Assembly: GCA_030549495.1 (NCBI GenBank)
Contig: JAUIRK010000855.1
Span: 2,537,501 to 2,601,500, forward strand
Direction: 5' to 3'
DNA length: 64,000 nt
Source: Nectonema munidae
Taxonomy: Eukaryota > Nematomorpha > Nectonematoida > Nectonematidae
Part shown: in pieces, positions 54,371 to 64,000 of the stretch
How the letters are laid out: the number at the start of each line of letters is the position of its first letter
How positions within the stretch are numbered: position 1 is the first letter of the stretch
Made by a program: the position numbers and the translations under genes
The notes under the pieces: model-generated
The model's input: only the letters and a program-made list of their open reading frames with translations
Told to the model about the DNA's origin: nothing
Databases searched by the model: none

Positions 54371-55409
54371 TAGCAAAACATTATAGTTAATCAATTTATT
54401 TATATATATTTAAAACATTATAGTTAAAGATAACATTTCTCCGATATTCACTACTTCCCCATCTAAGAATCAACACAACCAACTTTCCGGAAGTTTCACA
54501 AAAATGAGGTCCATACGCACGGATTGAGTTTTTTTTTATATTTTACAAAATTTAGGTGATTCAGAAGCTCGGGGTCGAGACAACAACTGGGATTAAACGT
54601 TTAATGCCATTAACTTAGGAAAAATTTTTTCAATTGGATACATGTTTGTCATAAATGTATTTTAAAATTTTTTGTCTTTGATATCAAGGAGAAATAAGAA
54701 ATTTTTTGACTTTGATAAACTCTTTTCATCTTGCCTGCTTCTTTTTTTTCAAAAAAAAAACACATTTGGGTTAATTTGTCCGATTTCTTAAAGTTTCTGA
54801 AAGATTTTTAACTGTTTGTAAGTCAAAATGAACAATATTTAAAAATTTTTATTATTATTATTTTAATCTATACATATTCATTGATATTTAAAATCTTGTC
54901 TGGTCTTTGAGCATCAATGTCATTATAAACTAAAGATTAAACTATAAAATATGAAAACAATTTTTTCAATACACTTTCAACAATAATCTAAATCTGTTTT
55001 TTTATTACATTTTTGCTTTATTTTTTTATACCTTATGTAGTACAGTGGGAAATCCAGAGGGGTTAGGGTTAGGAGAACGGAGGAGTGATTGCGCCTTTCT
55101 TCTCTAACTTCTCCACTATTGTTACTTATCTTTTCAAATCAGTTTCAAATTTTACTCTCTATAAAACAACACATACGCTAGGAATATTTCTGTTCCCATA
55201 AGAAACCATATGGCATTTTCAAGTTTACTTTCAATAAAGTGTTTGAAAAGTTAAAGATATCGTGGTGTGTTTTCATCGAGAAAGCACATGAGTAAAGAAA
55301 TAAACTTGATAATGAATATGATTTACGCAGTGCAGAAACAATTAAAAAAGAATTTGACAGAAAATGCAATATTCAAACAAATATTTCAAAATTGAACAAG
55401 GTTTTTCCA
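54371..55409. other. Unassigned AT-rich sequence with a SINE-A scrap
   Basis: TCGTGGTGTGTTTTCATCGAG at 55258-55279 matches the 3' part of the SINE-A head on the minus strand. Nothing else supported. Confidence 0.4.
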
Positions 55410-55548
55410 TTTGGTTGATTAAATAAATGAAGATTAAACTTGGATAAATAAGTAAAATTTATTGCTAAAAAAAATAATAAAAAAAAAATGATAAAAATTT
55501 TTTTTTAACAATAAATATTAATCCAAGTTTAATCTCCATTTATATATT
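55410..55548. repeat. Foldback (palindromic) element
   Basis: Left arm ATGAAGATTAAACTTGGATAA and right arm TTAATCCAAGTTTAATCTCC are inverted copies, extended on both sides by further complementary AT sequence around an A/T-rich loop near 55470-55505. Confidence 0.75.
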
Positions 55549-55877
55549 CAAGCAAGTTAAACTTCATAGATATAAATACACAAAGAATCATTCAAATTTT
55601 GATGAATCTTGCTAGTAGTCACATTCAGAAATTTGACAATCGCAAATTAGATTAAGAAAAAAAATGGCTTCGCAACTATAAAAAGATTCGGAATTACTGG
55701 TCGACTATTATTTACTGACTTTGGCTCAGCGTATGGCGCAGAGTTATCTCACGTTATACCAGGTTAAGATTATGATATAGAAATTAAAAAAAGAAATTTT
55801 GAACATATGTTCGAATTAGTATGATCTATTTTATATAACGTCTAAATTTTAAGTATGGATATGTTCATTTTAGTTAA

Positions 55878-57160
55878 CACTAGGACAACCGAAATTTTTT
55901 TATCATAACGCCCAAATGTGTCAATTGACGTAAAATAATTATTTTTTTAAATAAATACAATATAAAAAAAAAATTTTTTGAACACTTATTGCAAATCTTT
56001 ATAGAAGATTTTGCATTCTTTATTGCATTTCAAGTCTGTCTATTTTCCAATTTTTTTGTTTTCTCATTTCCCATTGTTCTTTTCATCCCCACCTTTTGCT
56101 CTAACTCCACAAAGTTCTTCACAAACTCTTTGTATAAAAACACTGGGAATTCCCTTTCTACCCCTCCTTATATCATACTAACCAAAGTACAGCAGACATC
56201 TAAAGGCGTTAAGTCAAATCAACAGAACAAAATAACTTATCAGCCGTTACATTGTATCCTTTGTCCTAGAATGGATTCTTCAATTTCAAAACAACGTATC
56301 CAGATGGAGAATGCATTGGTGGGTTTTTCAATTTTTTTCCGGGCATAAAGACAACCATTTGAAAAAATCATCACAATCTAAGCAAAACTTTTTACCATAT
56401 TTATCTCATTTGTTTGCCATAAACTTTATATATTTACATCTTGCTTTACCGAGTAATACCTGTTCATCTACAGTGATGTTTGGGTATGGAGCATAAGATT
56501 TTATGGAGTTTTCTATAAATTGATTCCAAACAAAAAAGATTATACAAAATACATCACTTTTGACTCGAGATTTTATGGAAGATTTTTCATGAAACCTAAG
56601 AAAGTGCAAAATTTCTTTGAAATTTTTTGACATTGTTTTGTGGAAAATATTGACTGCCCAGTTAGATTCGCATAGATTATCCAAAAGAAATGTTTTATTT
56701 CCTGAAGAACCTTTGGTTATTGTCAAACCAATAAATTTATCAAGGTCATCAAATGAAAAATTCCATGTATCATCATTCAAAACACGCTTTGCTCCAGGAA
56801 TTGTACATTTTTGAATATGTCTCAATATTCTTTCATGAATCAAAACACGAAAAGCTGATAAAGGTGATTCTGAATTATAATTTTTGATTTTTAATATTAT
56901 ATCCGACTAGATTTGAAATGACATAGAACATTTTGTATTTGCATTTTTTCATTGAAGAATCTGTAACAACTTTCCAGATTGCACCTTTTTTACCAATAAA
57001 GATTTTGATCTCTTTTATGTGTTACTTTTTTTGTATTTCTGCTTTCTTTTGCTACAAAAAAATGATTGTCAGAACAAGAATAACTTTCATTACTTGTAGC
57101 GAAATCAAATTCACGGCTAAAGGTATCGTGGGAAGGAATTTCAGATAAAGAACTCATTAA
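55878..57160 (-). mobile_element. piggyBac transposon relic with transposase fragment
   Basis: The left terminus is TTAA (55874-55877) followed by CACTAGGACAACCGAAATT, the usual piggyBac end. The transposase on the minus strand begins near 57155 (SSLSEIPSHDTFSREFDFAT). It continues SPLSAFRVLIHERILRHIQK, DLDKFIGLTITKGSSGNKTF, MSKNFKEILHFLRFHE and ITVDEQVLLGKARCKYIKFM, the start of the DDE region. The C-terminal half is short and scrambled, and no right terminus is found. Several frame breaks. Confidence 0.85.
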
Positions 57161-57257
57161 ATCAAAATATTCAGAGAGCTACTTTTGATTCTTTTCTATC
57201 ATGAACGTTGCTTAGCACGCAAATACGCCCTTGAGAAAGAGTATTGATTATTATTAT

Positions 57258-57389
57258 TTTTGTCAAAAGTCCTTCAAAGATCCTTTTCTTCTGAATCTTT
57301 TTAAAGGAAAATACGATAAGGACATACTAATTTATCCAGAAATTACCCAAAAAGAGATACTGAATTTAAGAGAATTCAGCAATATTATT
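57258..57389 (+). CDS. Orphan acyl-CoA dehydrogenase (ACADVL/ACAD9-like) exon
   Basis: Between an AAAAG acceptor and a GTAAGT donor lies a stretch encoding SFKDPFLLNLFKGKYDKDIL then IYPEITQKEILNLREFSNII. It resembles the segment MFKGQ...VFPYP...EQ...L..LV.PV near the N terminus of VLCAD/ACAD9, mitochondrial flavoenzymes of fatty acid oxidation and complex I assembly. No neighbouring ACAD exon was found in the window. A candidate LTR begins just after the donor. It may be one exon of a gene running beyond the window, or a stray exon. Confidence 0.45.
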
Positions 57390-57406
57390 GTAAGTCCAGA
57401 AAAAAA

Positions 57407-58274
57407 GATAGTTTTTTTTTATAAAAGATAAATTTTATTTACAAAATATAACTTAAAATATATAAAAATGATGTTTTCAAAGGCTGGCTTTGTTGTAATT
57501 GATTGTTTTGATTGATTGGAGTTTGTCCATTGAAATTTTGGTTGAAGACTTATCTTCTAGATTTTGTTGAAGATTTGTTAGCTTTGTCTTGGGGATTTGT
57601 TGAAGATAAAGCTTTTTAGGGTGTGTGATGAGTTGGAATGGAGCGAGAGCAAGAGAGAAAGAAAGAATGACTAAATCCGACGCGCGGCTGCTTATATAGT
57701 GCAGTCATAGGCTATTGGCAGGAACGTCTCCCATTGGTCCCGGTGTTATGTAAACATATAGCTATTTCAAAATGGTGTACGACAATTGGCTGAAAGAAAA
57801 TTTCTCGCATGTGACACAGGCCCGTAGTGACTTTTCAATTGGGAGTGCTGGAAAAAATTGGGGGGGGGGGGGGGGGGGCTAAATATTTTCACAAAAATAA
57901 TTTTTGGTACTTATGAGTTATCCCTCCCCATTCAAAATAAATTTTTTAGTAAATTACTGAAAAAATTTTAAGGTGGGAGGGAGATAACTAATAAGTACCA
58001 AATTTTTATATATAGTCTAAAAATAAACCATTTTTTGAACCCTTTATTGATATCGAAATATATTAGGTTGGGGGGGGGGCTCTGAATCTGAGTTGTGGGG
58101 GGGGGGGGCTTAGCCCCCTCCTGTCCTCGCTGGCTACGGGCCTGATGTCACAATTGGGTGAATGCGAAAATTTGTTGAATTTGTGTTAAGATTAATCTTA
58201 GAGTCAGTATTGGAGTTAGTTGGAAGATCAATGATAGAGTTAATTATAGTAACCCATTTCAAAAAACTATCACA
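57407..58274 (-). mobile_element. Candidate solo LTR (fossil), interrupted by a hAT MITE
   Basis: Read on the minus strand it opens TGTGATAG and closes with CTATC. It has a TATA-like TATATAAG (about 57691-57698), a pyrimidine-rich leader and an AATAAA near the end, an order typical of LTRs. A 328-base hAT MITE sits inside it. No internal coding region is recognised next to it, so it looks like a lone terminal repeat of unknown family. The host LTR is older than the MITE. Confidence 0.45.
57817..58144. mobile_element. hAT MITE with target duplication and G runs
   Basis: Flanks ATGTGACA (57809-57816) and ATGTCACA (58145-58152) form an 8-bp duplication with one change. Inverted ends CAGGCCCGTAG and (other strand) CAGGCCCGTAG match exactly. 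It contains G runs of about 19 (57860) and about 10-12 (58070 and 58097). Related in style to the MITE at 26445. Confidence 0.92.
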
Positions 58275-58285
58275 CATGTTGGTAG

Positions 58286-58477
58286 TTGATATATAAAAGT
58301 CATCAAGTTATTGATTTCGATGAAGATGTTCCTAACTACATTTTTAAAAGTATCTTTTTGTCCAAGAATACAACGTCACTTGCAACAGGTTGTGCAGAAG
58401 TGATTTTCGATGAAAAGAACAAATGTGCCTTAACACGTCATCAAGCGCATATGATTTGCTGTCACAACATTGTATGA
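58286..58477 (+). other. Unassigned open frame of 63 codons
   Basis: VIDFDEDVPNYIFKSIFLSK and the following Cys/His-containing end (HQAHMICCHNIV) have balanced composition but match nothing I know. It lies just outside the candidate LTR. Confidence 0.2.
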
Positions 58478-59935
58478 AAGAAGCGGAACGATTCAGCCCT
58501 AAGGCCCTCTCTAAACTATTCGCCCTCTGAATATGTTTATATTAAAATATTGGGCACAGACTGAATTGGGTAGAGGCTCGATTGTCACCAAACCATATGA
58601 AATATACTTGAAACTGTTTTTTAAAATCATCCACTCACGTTCACAAATCTACCTATGAACAACGTAATAATATTTTCTTCAAGCATTCTTTGACCAATCA
58701 AAGAATTGATTTGACTTGAATGATTTTGATTGACAGCTTGCTTATGTACCATTTCCACATTTGCTTTTCACTTTAACTTCCTCCTTTTTCCCATTAATTT
58801 CGTCTATATTTATGCTGAACTTGAAGTAAATAAAAACAATTTTAAAGTATAAAAAGGATATATCTTAACAAGTTCCTGGTTCGAATCACACAATTCTAAT
58901 TTATCTCATCATAGCAGAGCGAAAACCGACAAAACTGTGTCTTTTAGTGGAAATTGTGTTCCGCATCTTGACTTCCTCCTTCTTATGACACGGGGCACGC
59001 TTTAATTATGAACCTAGCAAGTAATGACATCCTATTTTTTCTTTTTATGATTTTCACGAAAATTTTGCCAAATTATTATTATTATTAATCGCATTTTATC
59101 TTCGTAACTATTCTACCAAATACTGAAATCTTTTGACTTACTTTGGTTCCAACTCTCATTTTTGAATATCTCCTCCAAATTAGAATTTATTCTTGATTCC
59201 GATTCTCGAATAGGAAAAAAAACTATACTTTTAAAATTTGTTCTGCGAAGAAGAAATATTTGATAATATGATCAGCTTTTTGGCAACAATTTCTCATTTT
59301 TTTCCCTAACCCTATATTTTAAGATAAAATAAAAATCAATTTTCACAACAAACTGTTCTATTATCTCCATTTAAAAAAATGTCATTATATACGCAATGAA
59401 AGAGTAGAAATCGAGACTGAGCGAGCAGGCTTCAAAAACATTATTCCATACCAACAATAGAACAAATTATGTGCCATCTCTCATAATCATTCCTTAATTC
59501 CTCTGGCGATATTATGTCTATGTAGGTATAGTATATTCATGTGATTAAATCATAAATATCTTTTTCTGTGATCTTGGCAATCACTGAAACCCATTTTGAA
59601 TTTTTAGATGAAACATGCTTTTTATGTATATTTACCTATGTCTTTTGAACACGTAACACAATGATATCATTAACTTTATACACTTTTTTAGATGATAAAA
59701 CAAAAGAGTGAGAAAAATGAAATATTTTTACCTTTAATAATATGGATATAATTTAAAAATTAACTATATGTTTTCAAATTTTCATTTTTATAAATTTTGC
59801 AATCACTCAAATTTTTTTTAAAGTTTACAGAAACAGAAATTCAGAAATATATTAGTACTTTAATAAAATTTGAGAGATTTATTTTTATTTCTTTAAAATT
59901 TTTTGATTTATTTTGGAGAAAATATTTTTTTTACC
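58478..59935. other. Unassigned sequence with a tRNA-like B-box
   Basis: TTCCTGGTTCGAATCACAC at 58872-58890 resembles a tRNA T-arm, and the following 110 bases are less AT-rich than the surroundings. This may be a second, unrelated SINE. The rest is unassigned. Confidence 0.35.
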
Positions 59936-59939
59936 TTTT

Positions 59940-60284
59940 TTATCCCATGTGTTTTAAAAGCTGATAAATTCTTTTTTCCCAAAATACTAAAGAAGGTTGA
60001 ACATTTTTAGATTTTGCTGGACATTCGTTATCCACTGTTATCAATAAAAAAGTAAGTATATATATGTATTTTTTACAAAAGTTCAGCAAGGTCAACAATT
60101 CTAGAAAAGTAGAAAGAAAAAAATTATCGGCAAGCAAGTTCGAATGAAGTCCACTTTTGAAGGTCAGTACCAAAGGCCAAGAAGCCGCTAGGAGAAGCCA
60201 ACCAAGAGATGAGAATACGATGAAATTGAGAGAGGTTTTGAAGAACCATTGATAAAAAAGACACATATGTGCTTTTGTACACAT
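59940..60284 (-). other. Unassigned open frame of 114 codons, hydrophobic
   Basis: The minus strand contains NFIVFSSLGWLLLAASWPLV, a possible membrane segment, and a second Leu/Phe-rich stretch. The base composition at 60080-60250 is richer in GC than the neighbourhood. On the plus strand the same block reads as Lys/Ser-rich peptide, so strand and coding status are unclear. Confidence 0.2.
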
Positions 60285-60309
60285 ATGGTCCTAAAAATTG
60301 CTTTCTGTA

Positions 60310-60530
60310 TTTTTAAATTAGTTAAAGTTTTCAGGTTAATTTGTTAAGAATAGGGAGACCGAACTTTTAGATTAGTTGTGGTAAATAGATAATTTTTAGT
60401 TACTTATTACGCTTAGTTAAGTAATCTATTACTCGGTTATTTAGTTTGCTAAGTTAACTAGTTAGGCTAGTTATGGTTAACTAGTCATTGTTAGTTTGCA
60501 GGCTTGTTTAGTTACTATAGGTTGTCAAAG
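60310..60530. repeat. Cryptic GTTA/TTAG-rich tract
   Basis: Irregular recurrences of TTAGTTA, GTTAACTAGTTA and TTAGTTAGG-like words over about 220 bases. No fixed period. Confidence 0.5.
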
Positions 60531-60844
60531 TTTTGATTGTTTATTTTTTTAGAAACACAATCTTAGACATTGTATCATCTGTCATATGTATACATTTTTA
60601 CCATTCGGCATTTTATATTCTGAAGTTCTCTCTTATCTTGTCAAGTGAATTTCAATTTTCAAATATTTTATTTATAATAAAATTAAAATTTGGTCTAGAG
60701 ATAGGTGTTAAATTTGAAGATGTATATATACCATTTTTATTTAAGTTCGTCCTTATCCAATTTAAGTTGGTCTTTTTCCAAATTAAGTTTTGGAGCCTGT
60801 CTTCAGTTTGGTTATGGAGTATTAGATTTATATTTTTTAATTTT

Positions 60845-62200
60845 AATTCTTTATAAAAAATTTGTTTTTAGATTTTTATAATTTGACAAATTTATGTTTG
60901 AAAAATTTTAAAACAGAAACAGAAATGATTAATATTGATCTATCATTCAACCTTAATTTCCATGTTTCCGATCACTTACCAGTTTTGACATCTTTTTTTA
61001 AAAATAATAGTACTTTGTTCAAAAAACTGTTTGACAAAACTTTCTTTATAAAGTCTATTAAATTGTTTGATTGGCATAACTATTTAATTAATTTGTCTGA
61101 CCAACCTAAATTCTTCTTTCAAATCCTCCCTAACATTAACAAGTTTTCTAAATTCAGGCTATAAATTAGTTACATTTAAGAAAAATTATTATCTGTATTA
61201 TAAAAATGGTTTGTAGTCTTGGGTAAACAAAGAATTTCTAGAAATGTTAAAACTTAGAAATAAAAATTTTTTGAAAATGAAGAAATCTTCAAATGATAAA
61301 TTTAAGGAAAAACTACATATATATCAGAAATAAAGTTAAACAATTCTTCAAAAAGCTGAAAAATGAGTATTATTTAAGTTCTTTCTCGAATGCTAATAAT
61401 AATCCCAAACTTGTTTGGAAAAAATTGAATAATTTTTTGAATAAGTCAACCAAAACGAAAATATTAATTAAACATGAAGGAAATTTGATTCAGGATATTA
61501 CTCATATTTCAAATATATTTACTGATACATTTACCAATGTTATGAATGATGCTCAAGATTTCAATCCACTCACTCACCTTCAGCTTTGCTAAAAACCATT
61601 ACTTCAATTTTCATAAGATATCAATTAAAGATGTTTTAGTAGTTGTCAACTCTTTTGAGAACAAAAATTGCGCGGATATCCACGGTTTTTCTATGAAGCA
61701 TGTTAAATTGGCTATCAACTTATATACATTGCTGAGTATTTAGCGATAGGCTTTAATTCTTGCTTAGAGTTCGGAATTTATCCTAAAGTCTTTAAGCTCT
61801 CTAAAGTTTCTCCCATTTTCAAAAAAGGTGATAACCTCTCGAAGGTATTTGAGAAACTTTTATATAACCAAATAATAATCAATTACTTCAATTTAAATCA
61901 GCTGCTTTACAAATTTCACTTTGGTTTTAGAGAAAATGTCTCTTTATTAATGAAATTATTGATAAACTTCAATCCGGCCTTGCTGTTTTAACATTCTTTA
62001 TTGACTTTACTAAAGCTTTTGATATGATTCCACATAATCTTCTCATTCAAAAACTAAGTTCGTATCGATTTCTAGATCAGTCATTATCCCTCATCGTGTC
62101 GTATTTAAAAGAGCGCCAACAGCCAACATTTTTAAGTTAAAATTTTACTGATACTAAAGTTTTATATTTAATTCATCCTTGTGCTACATTTTAAGTTTAA
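60845..62200 (+). mobile_element. Non-LTR retrotransposon, endonuclease end and partial RT
   Basis: Plus-strand frames give the endonuclease end FHVSDHLPVLTSFF, the linker LRNKNFLKMKKSSNDKFK, FFKKLKNEYYLSSFSNA and IFTDTFTNV. The RT parts follow: KVSPIFKKGDN, KVFEKLLYNQIINYFNLNQL, LYKFHFGFRENVS and FFIDFTKAFDMIPHNLLIQK. CR1/Jockey-like, decayed, about six frame changes, truncated at both ends. Distinct from the copy at 28510. Confidence 0.8.
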
Positions 62201-62337
62201 AAAGGCCAATAAAATTTTGAAAGCTAAATTTTAAAGTTGTTTTAAAAATTCATTTAAAAAATATTTTTTACAATAAATTTTTATTTCTAAAACTTCCTAA
62301 CCCAGCAACCTAAGACAGACGAATAAAAAAACTCAAT

Positions 62338-62675
62338 TTGCAAAAAGATTCGCATACCTTTATACGCAAGATTCATTTTAATTTTGAACACCCTTCTTAC
62401 CCTTTCTTTGAGAAGAAATTTGCTGCTGATAAAAATCTCGCTATTCCAAACTTCCATTTTATATACATCCTTGTTTTCAATATAAAATTTGAAAAAAACT
62501 TATTTCTCGGTCTAAAACCTCAAACACAACGATTATTGATGAATTGCGAGTTTTCACGGTTCTTTCATAAAGCCAAATTATTTGAATTTGTTTCAAAAAT
62601 TATAATGATCAATAAAAAATGTTTGTGTAACTTTTTATTCCATAATAGATCCCTATATCAAATAAAGGCTAAGCT
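62338..62675 (+). other. Unassigned open frame between transposon relics
   Basis: A frame of 120 codons (62338-62700) overlaps the start of the family H MITE. FEHPSYPFFEKKFAADKNLA is not recognised. Probably debris. Confidence 0.2.
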
Positions 62676-63688
62676 TTATGCGGCCCTCCAAATGTTTTAA
62701 TGTTTTCCGGTGAGATGAAATTAATCAGATTTATTGCCAGTTAATTTGCAGTTAAAACTTGGATTGATTTGAAAATTTTAGATATATCCAAACTATATTT
62801 GATCATAATACCATTCAAACTATTTTAACCAAAATGGCTTACAATTTTCTTTGTTGTATCCTTATTTTGAATTATCAAGAATGAATATCTATTGTCTCAA
62901 GTGAATAACAAACTTGAATCTCGTAATTTTTTAAAGACAAATATTATGATTAACGACATTCATTTCATGATTCCATTTTCTTACAGATGTTTGAACAAAT
63001 TTACGCCAAAAATTAAGATTTTGACGAAAAAAATACACTCTTTTATAAATAAATCTTTCAAAGAAATTTTACCTACAATTTTTTAAAATATTAAAGAATA
63101 AATTTACTGAAAACAAATCGTACTACTTTAAAATCGCTATACTGTAACAATGAATAACTTAACTATTTTTGGTTAAATAAACATAGTAAATATACTGTTA
63201 GATGTAATTGTTTATTGTTTATTACATAAGTGTCTGAGCCAATCTGCACCATCGGAAAGGTTTTTTTTATTACACTTTATAATTTGTTATTTTTTTATGC
63301 ATTTTTTTCTTGAATAAATCTTTCTTTCTTTCTTTCTTAGTAAATATACTAATTTAGTAGTAAATTCACGACTGAAAAATCATCTAAAACAAAAGTTCTC
63401 TACATCATCAACATGTTATCCAAATATTCGTATTGTTGAGATAACAAAAAAAAATTTTTAACAAAAGCTCTTAATTTGATACTAATGTTACTATAAAAAT
63501 GGTATAACTTGATTTTACCACATTTAGTTATCTTCTATAGTTGTGAAATTATCTCTTTTTATTATCAGCGTTGTTCAGTTCTTTAATTATCATTTAAAGT
63601 ATTGCCCATTTTACCGTTACATGTTATTAAGGGATCTTAAATGTGTACATTTTTGAAATAAGGTCCTTTCACCAAAAGTTTGTCCATT
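62676..63688. mobile_element. hAT MITE (family H), second copy, split by a non-LTR insertion
   Basis: GCGGCCCTCCAAATGTTTTAA at the left, GATCATAATACCATTCAAAC near 62800, and GGTCCTTTCACCAAAAGTTT near 63662 match the copy at 34930 in the same order. The middle is interrupted by a retrotransposon 3' end at about 62886-63345. Confidence 0.82.
62886..63345 (+). mobile_element. Non-LTR retrotransposon 3' end with (TTTC)n tail, nested
   Basis: Plus-strand MINDIHFMIPFSYRCLNKFT then INKSFKEILPTIF fits the C terminus of an RT element. The fragment ends TTCTTGAATAAATC followed by about four TTTC units (63321-63340). Inserted into the MITE at 62676. Confidence 0.65.
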
Positions 63689-64000
63689 CATGGATGCAAA
63701 TTCTTTGCATCCTGAAATCTTGGGATTTATAGTTTTCTGTATCAGAAATCAAGACTTTCAGATTTATCAATTGAAGAAAGATTGAGATTATTTTTGAAAT
63801 CTGTTAAAATGTAAGCTTTTCTCAAGCTTTTTTTTCCTTGTTTATATTGGTAAATAAAAAAAATAAAAAATTAAAAAAAAAATTCGCATTATTTTTTAAA
63901 AAGTTTCCATTTAGAAACATTTATAATAAACTTAGTATAAGTAAAAAAAAAAGAATTTTGGTAAAGACTTAAAATAACATTAATAATGGAGACGTAAATT
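63689..64000. other. Window end, unassigned
   Basis: AT-rich sequence. No supported feature. Confidence 0.5.

Noticed and set aside
57692-57698. TATA box of a host gene on the minus strand
   Set aside because: It sits inside a sequence with LTR-like order and no host exon follows on that strand except the piggyBac relic.
59940-60284. Membrane protein gene on the minus strand
   Set aside because: No recognised family or splice support, and the opposite strand reads equally well; kept only as an unassigned frame.

Overview
The window is nuclear DNA from an animal. It is AT-rich, with long introns using GT..AG splice sites, two split genes that can be read from start to stop, and many decayed transposons of metazoan type: hAT, piggyBac, pogo/Tigger, non-LTR elements, tRNA-derived SINEs and foldback MITEs. 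The dense mix of hAT transposases and small TIR elements in AT-rich DNA would fit an arthropod such as a copepod, but nothing here fixes the species.

Left part (264-28307, minus strand): a 14-exon gene for a GLYR1/NPAC-type protein. It has an N-terminal PWWP chromatin-reader domain, a Lys/Ser/Asn-rich linker and a C-terminal beta-hydroxyacid-dehydrogenase-like domain. The exon phases join without conflict into 612 codons including the stop. Its last intron is a simple repeat carrying a 171-base G run. Its other introns hold a 3-kb hAT element, an unclassified transposase relic, a second autonomous-type hAT relic, several non-LTR element tails, tRNA-derived SINEs, a pogo element and hAT MITEs with clear 8-bp target duplications.

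Middle (28307-33293): the space between two divergently oriented genes. It holds non-LTR reverse transcriptase relics, a KIAA1586-like hAT transposase relic, a 28-bp minisatellite inside larger duplications, and a perfect 48-bp inverted repeat.

Right of centre (33293-47250, plus strand): a complete six-exon ARF small GTPase gene of 181 residues, with class II (Arf4/5-like) features. Its introns carry a cluster of piggyBac-type TTAA MITEs, a long hairpin MITE, and a 2.7-kb hAT element in antisense in the last intron.

Right end (47250-64000): mostly intergenic or unrecognised. It holds the probable first coding exon of a secreted or membrane protein (51515-51593), a GC-rich element of about 204 bases with nested hairpins (49806-50009), a decayed piggyBac, an isolated acyl-CoA-dehydrogenase-like exon, a candidate solo LTR with a hAT MITE inside it, and non-LTR relics, one nested in a hAT MITE.

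The two complete genes have unrelated jobs (nucleosome/chromatin binding and Golgi/endosome vesicle traffic). Their only visible link is the head-to-head layout.
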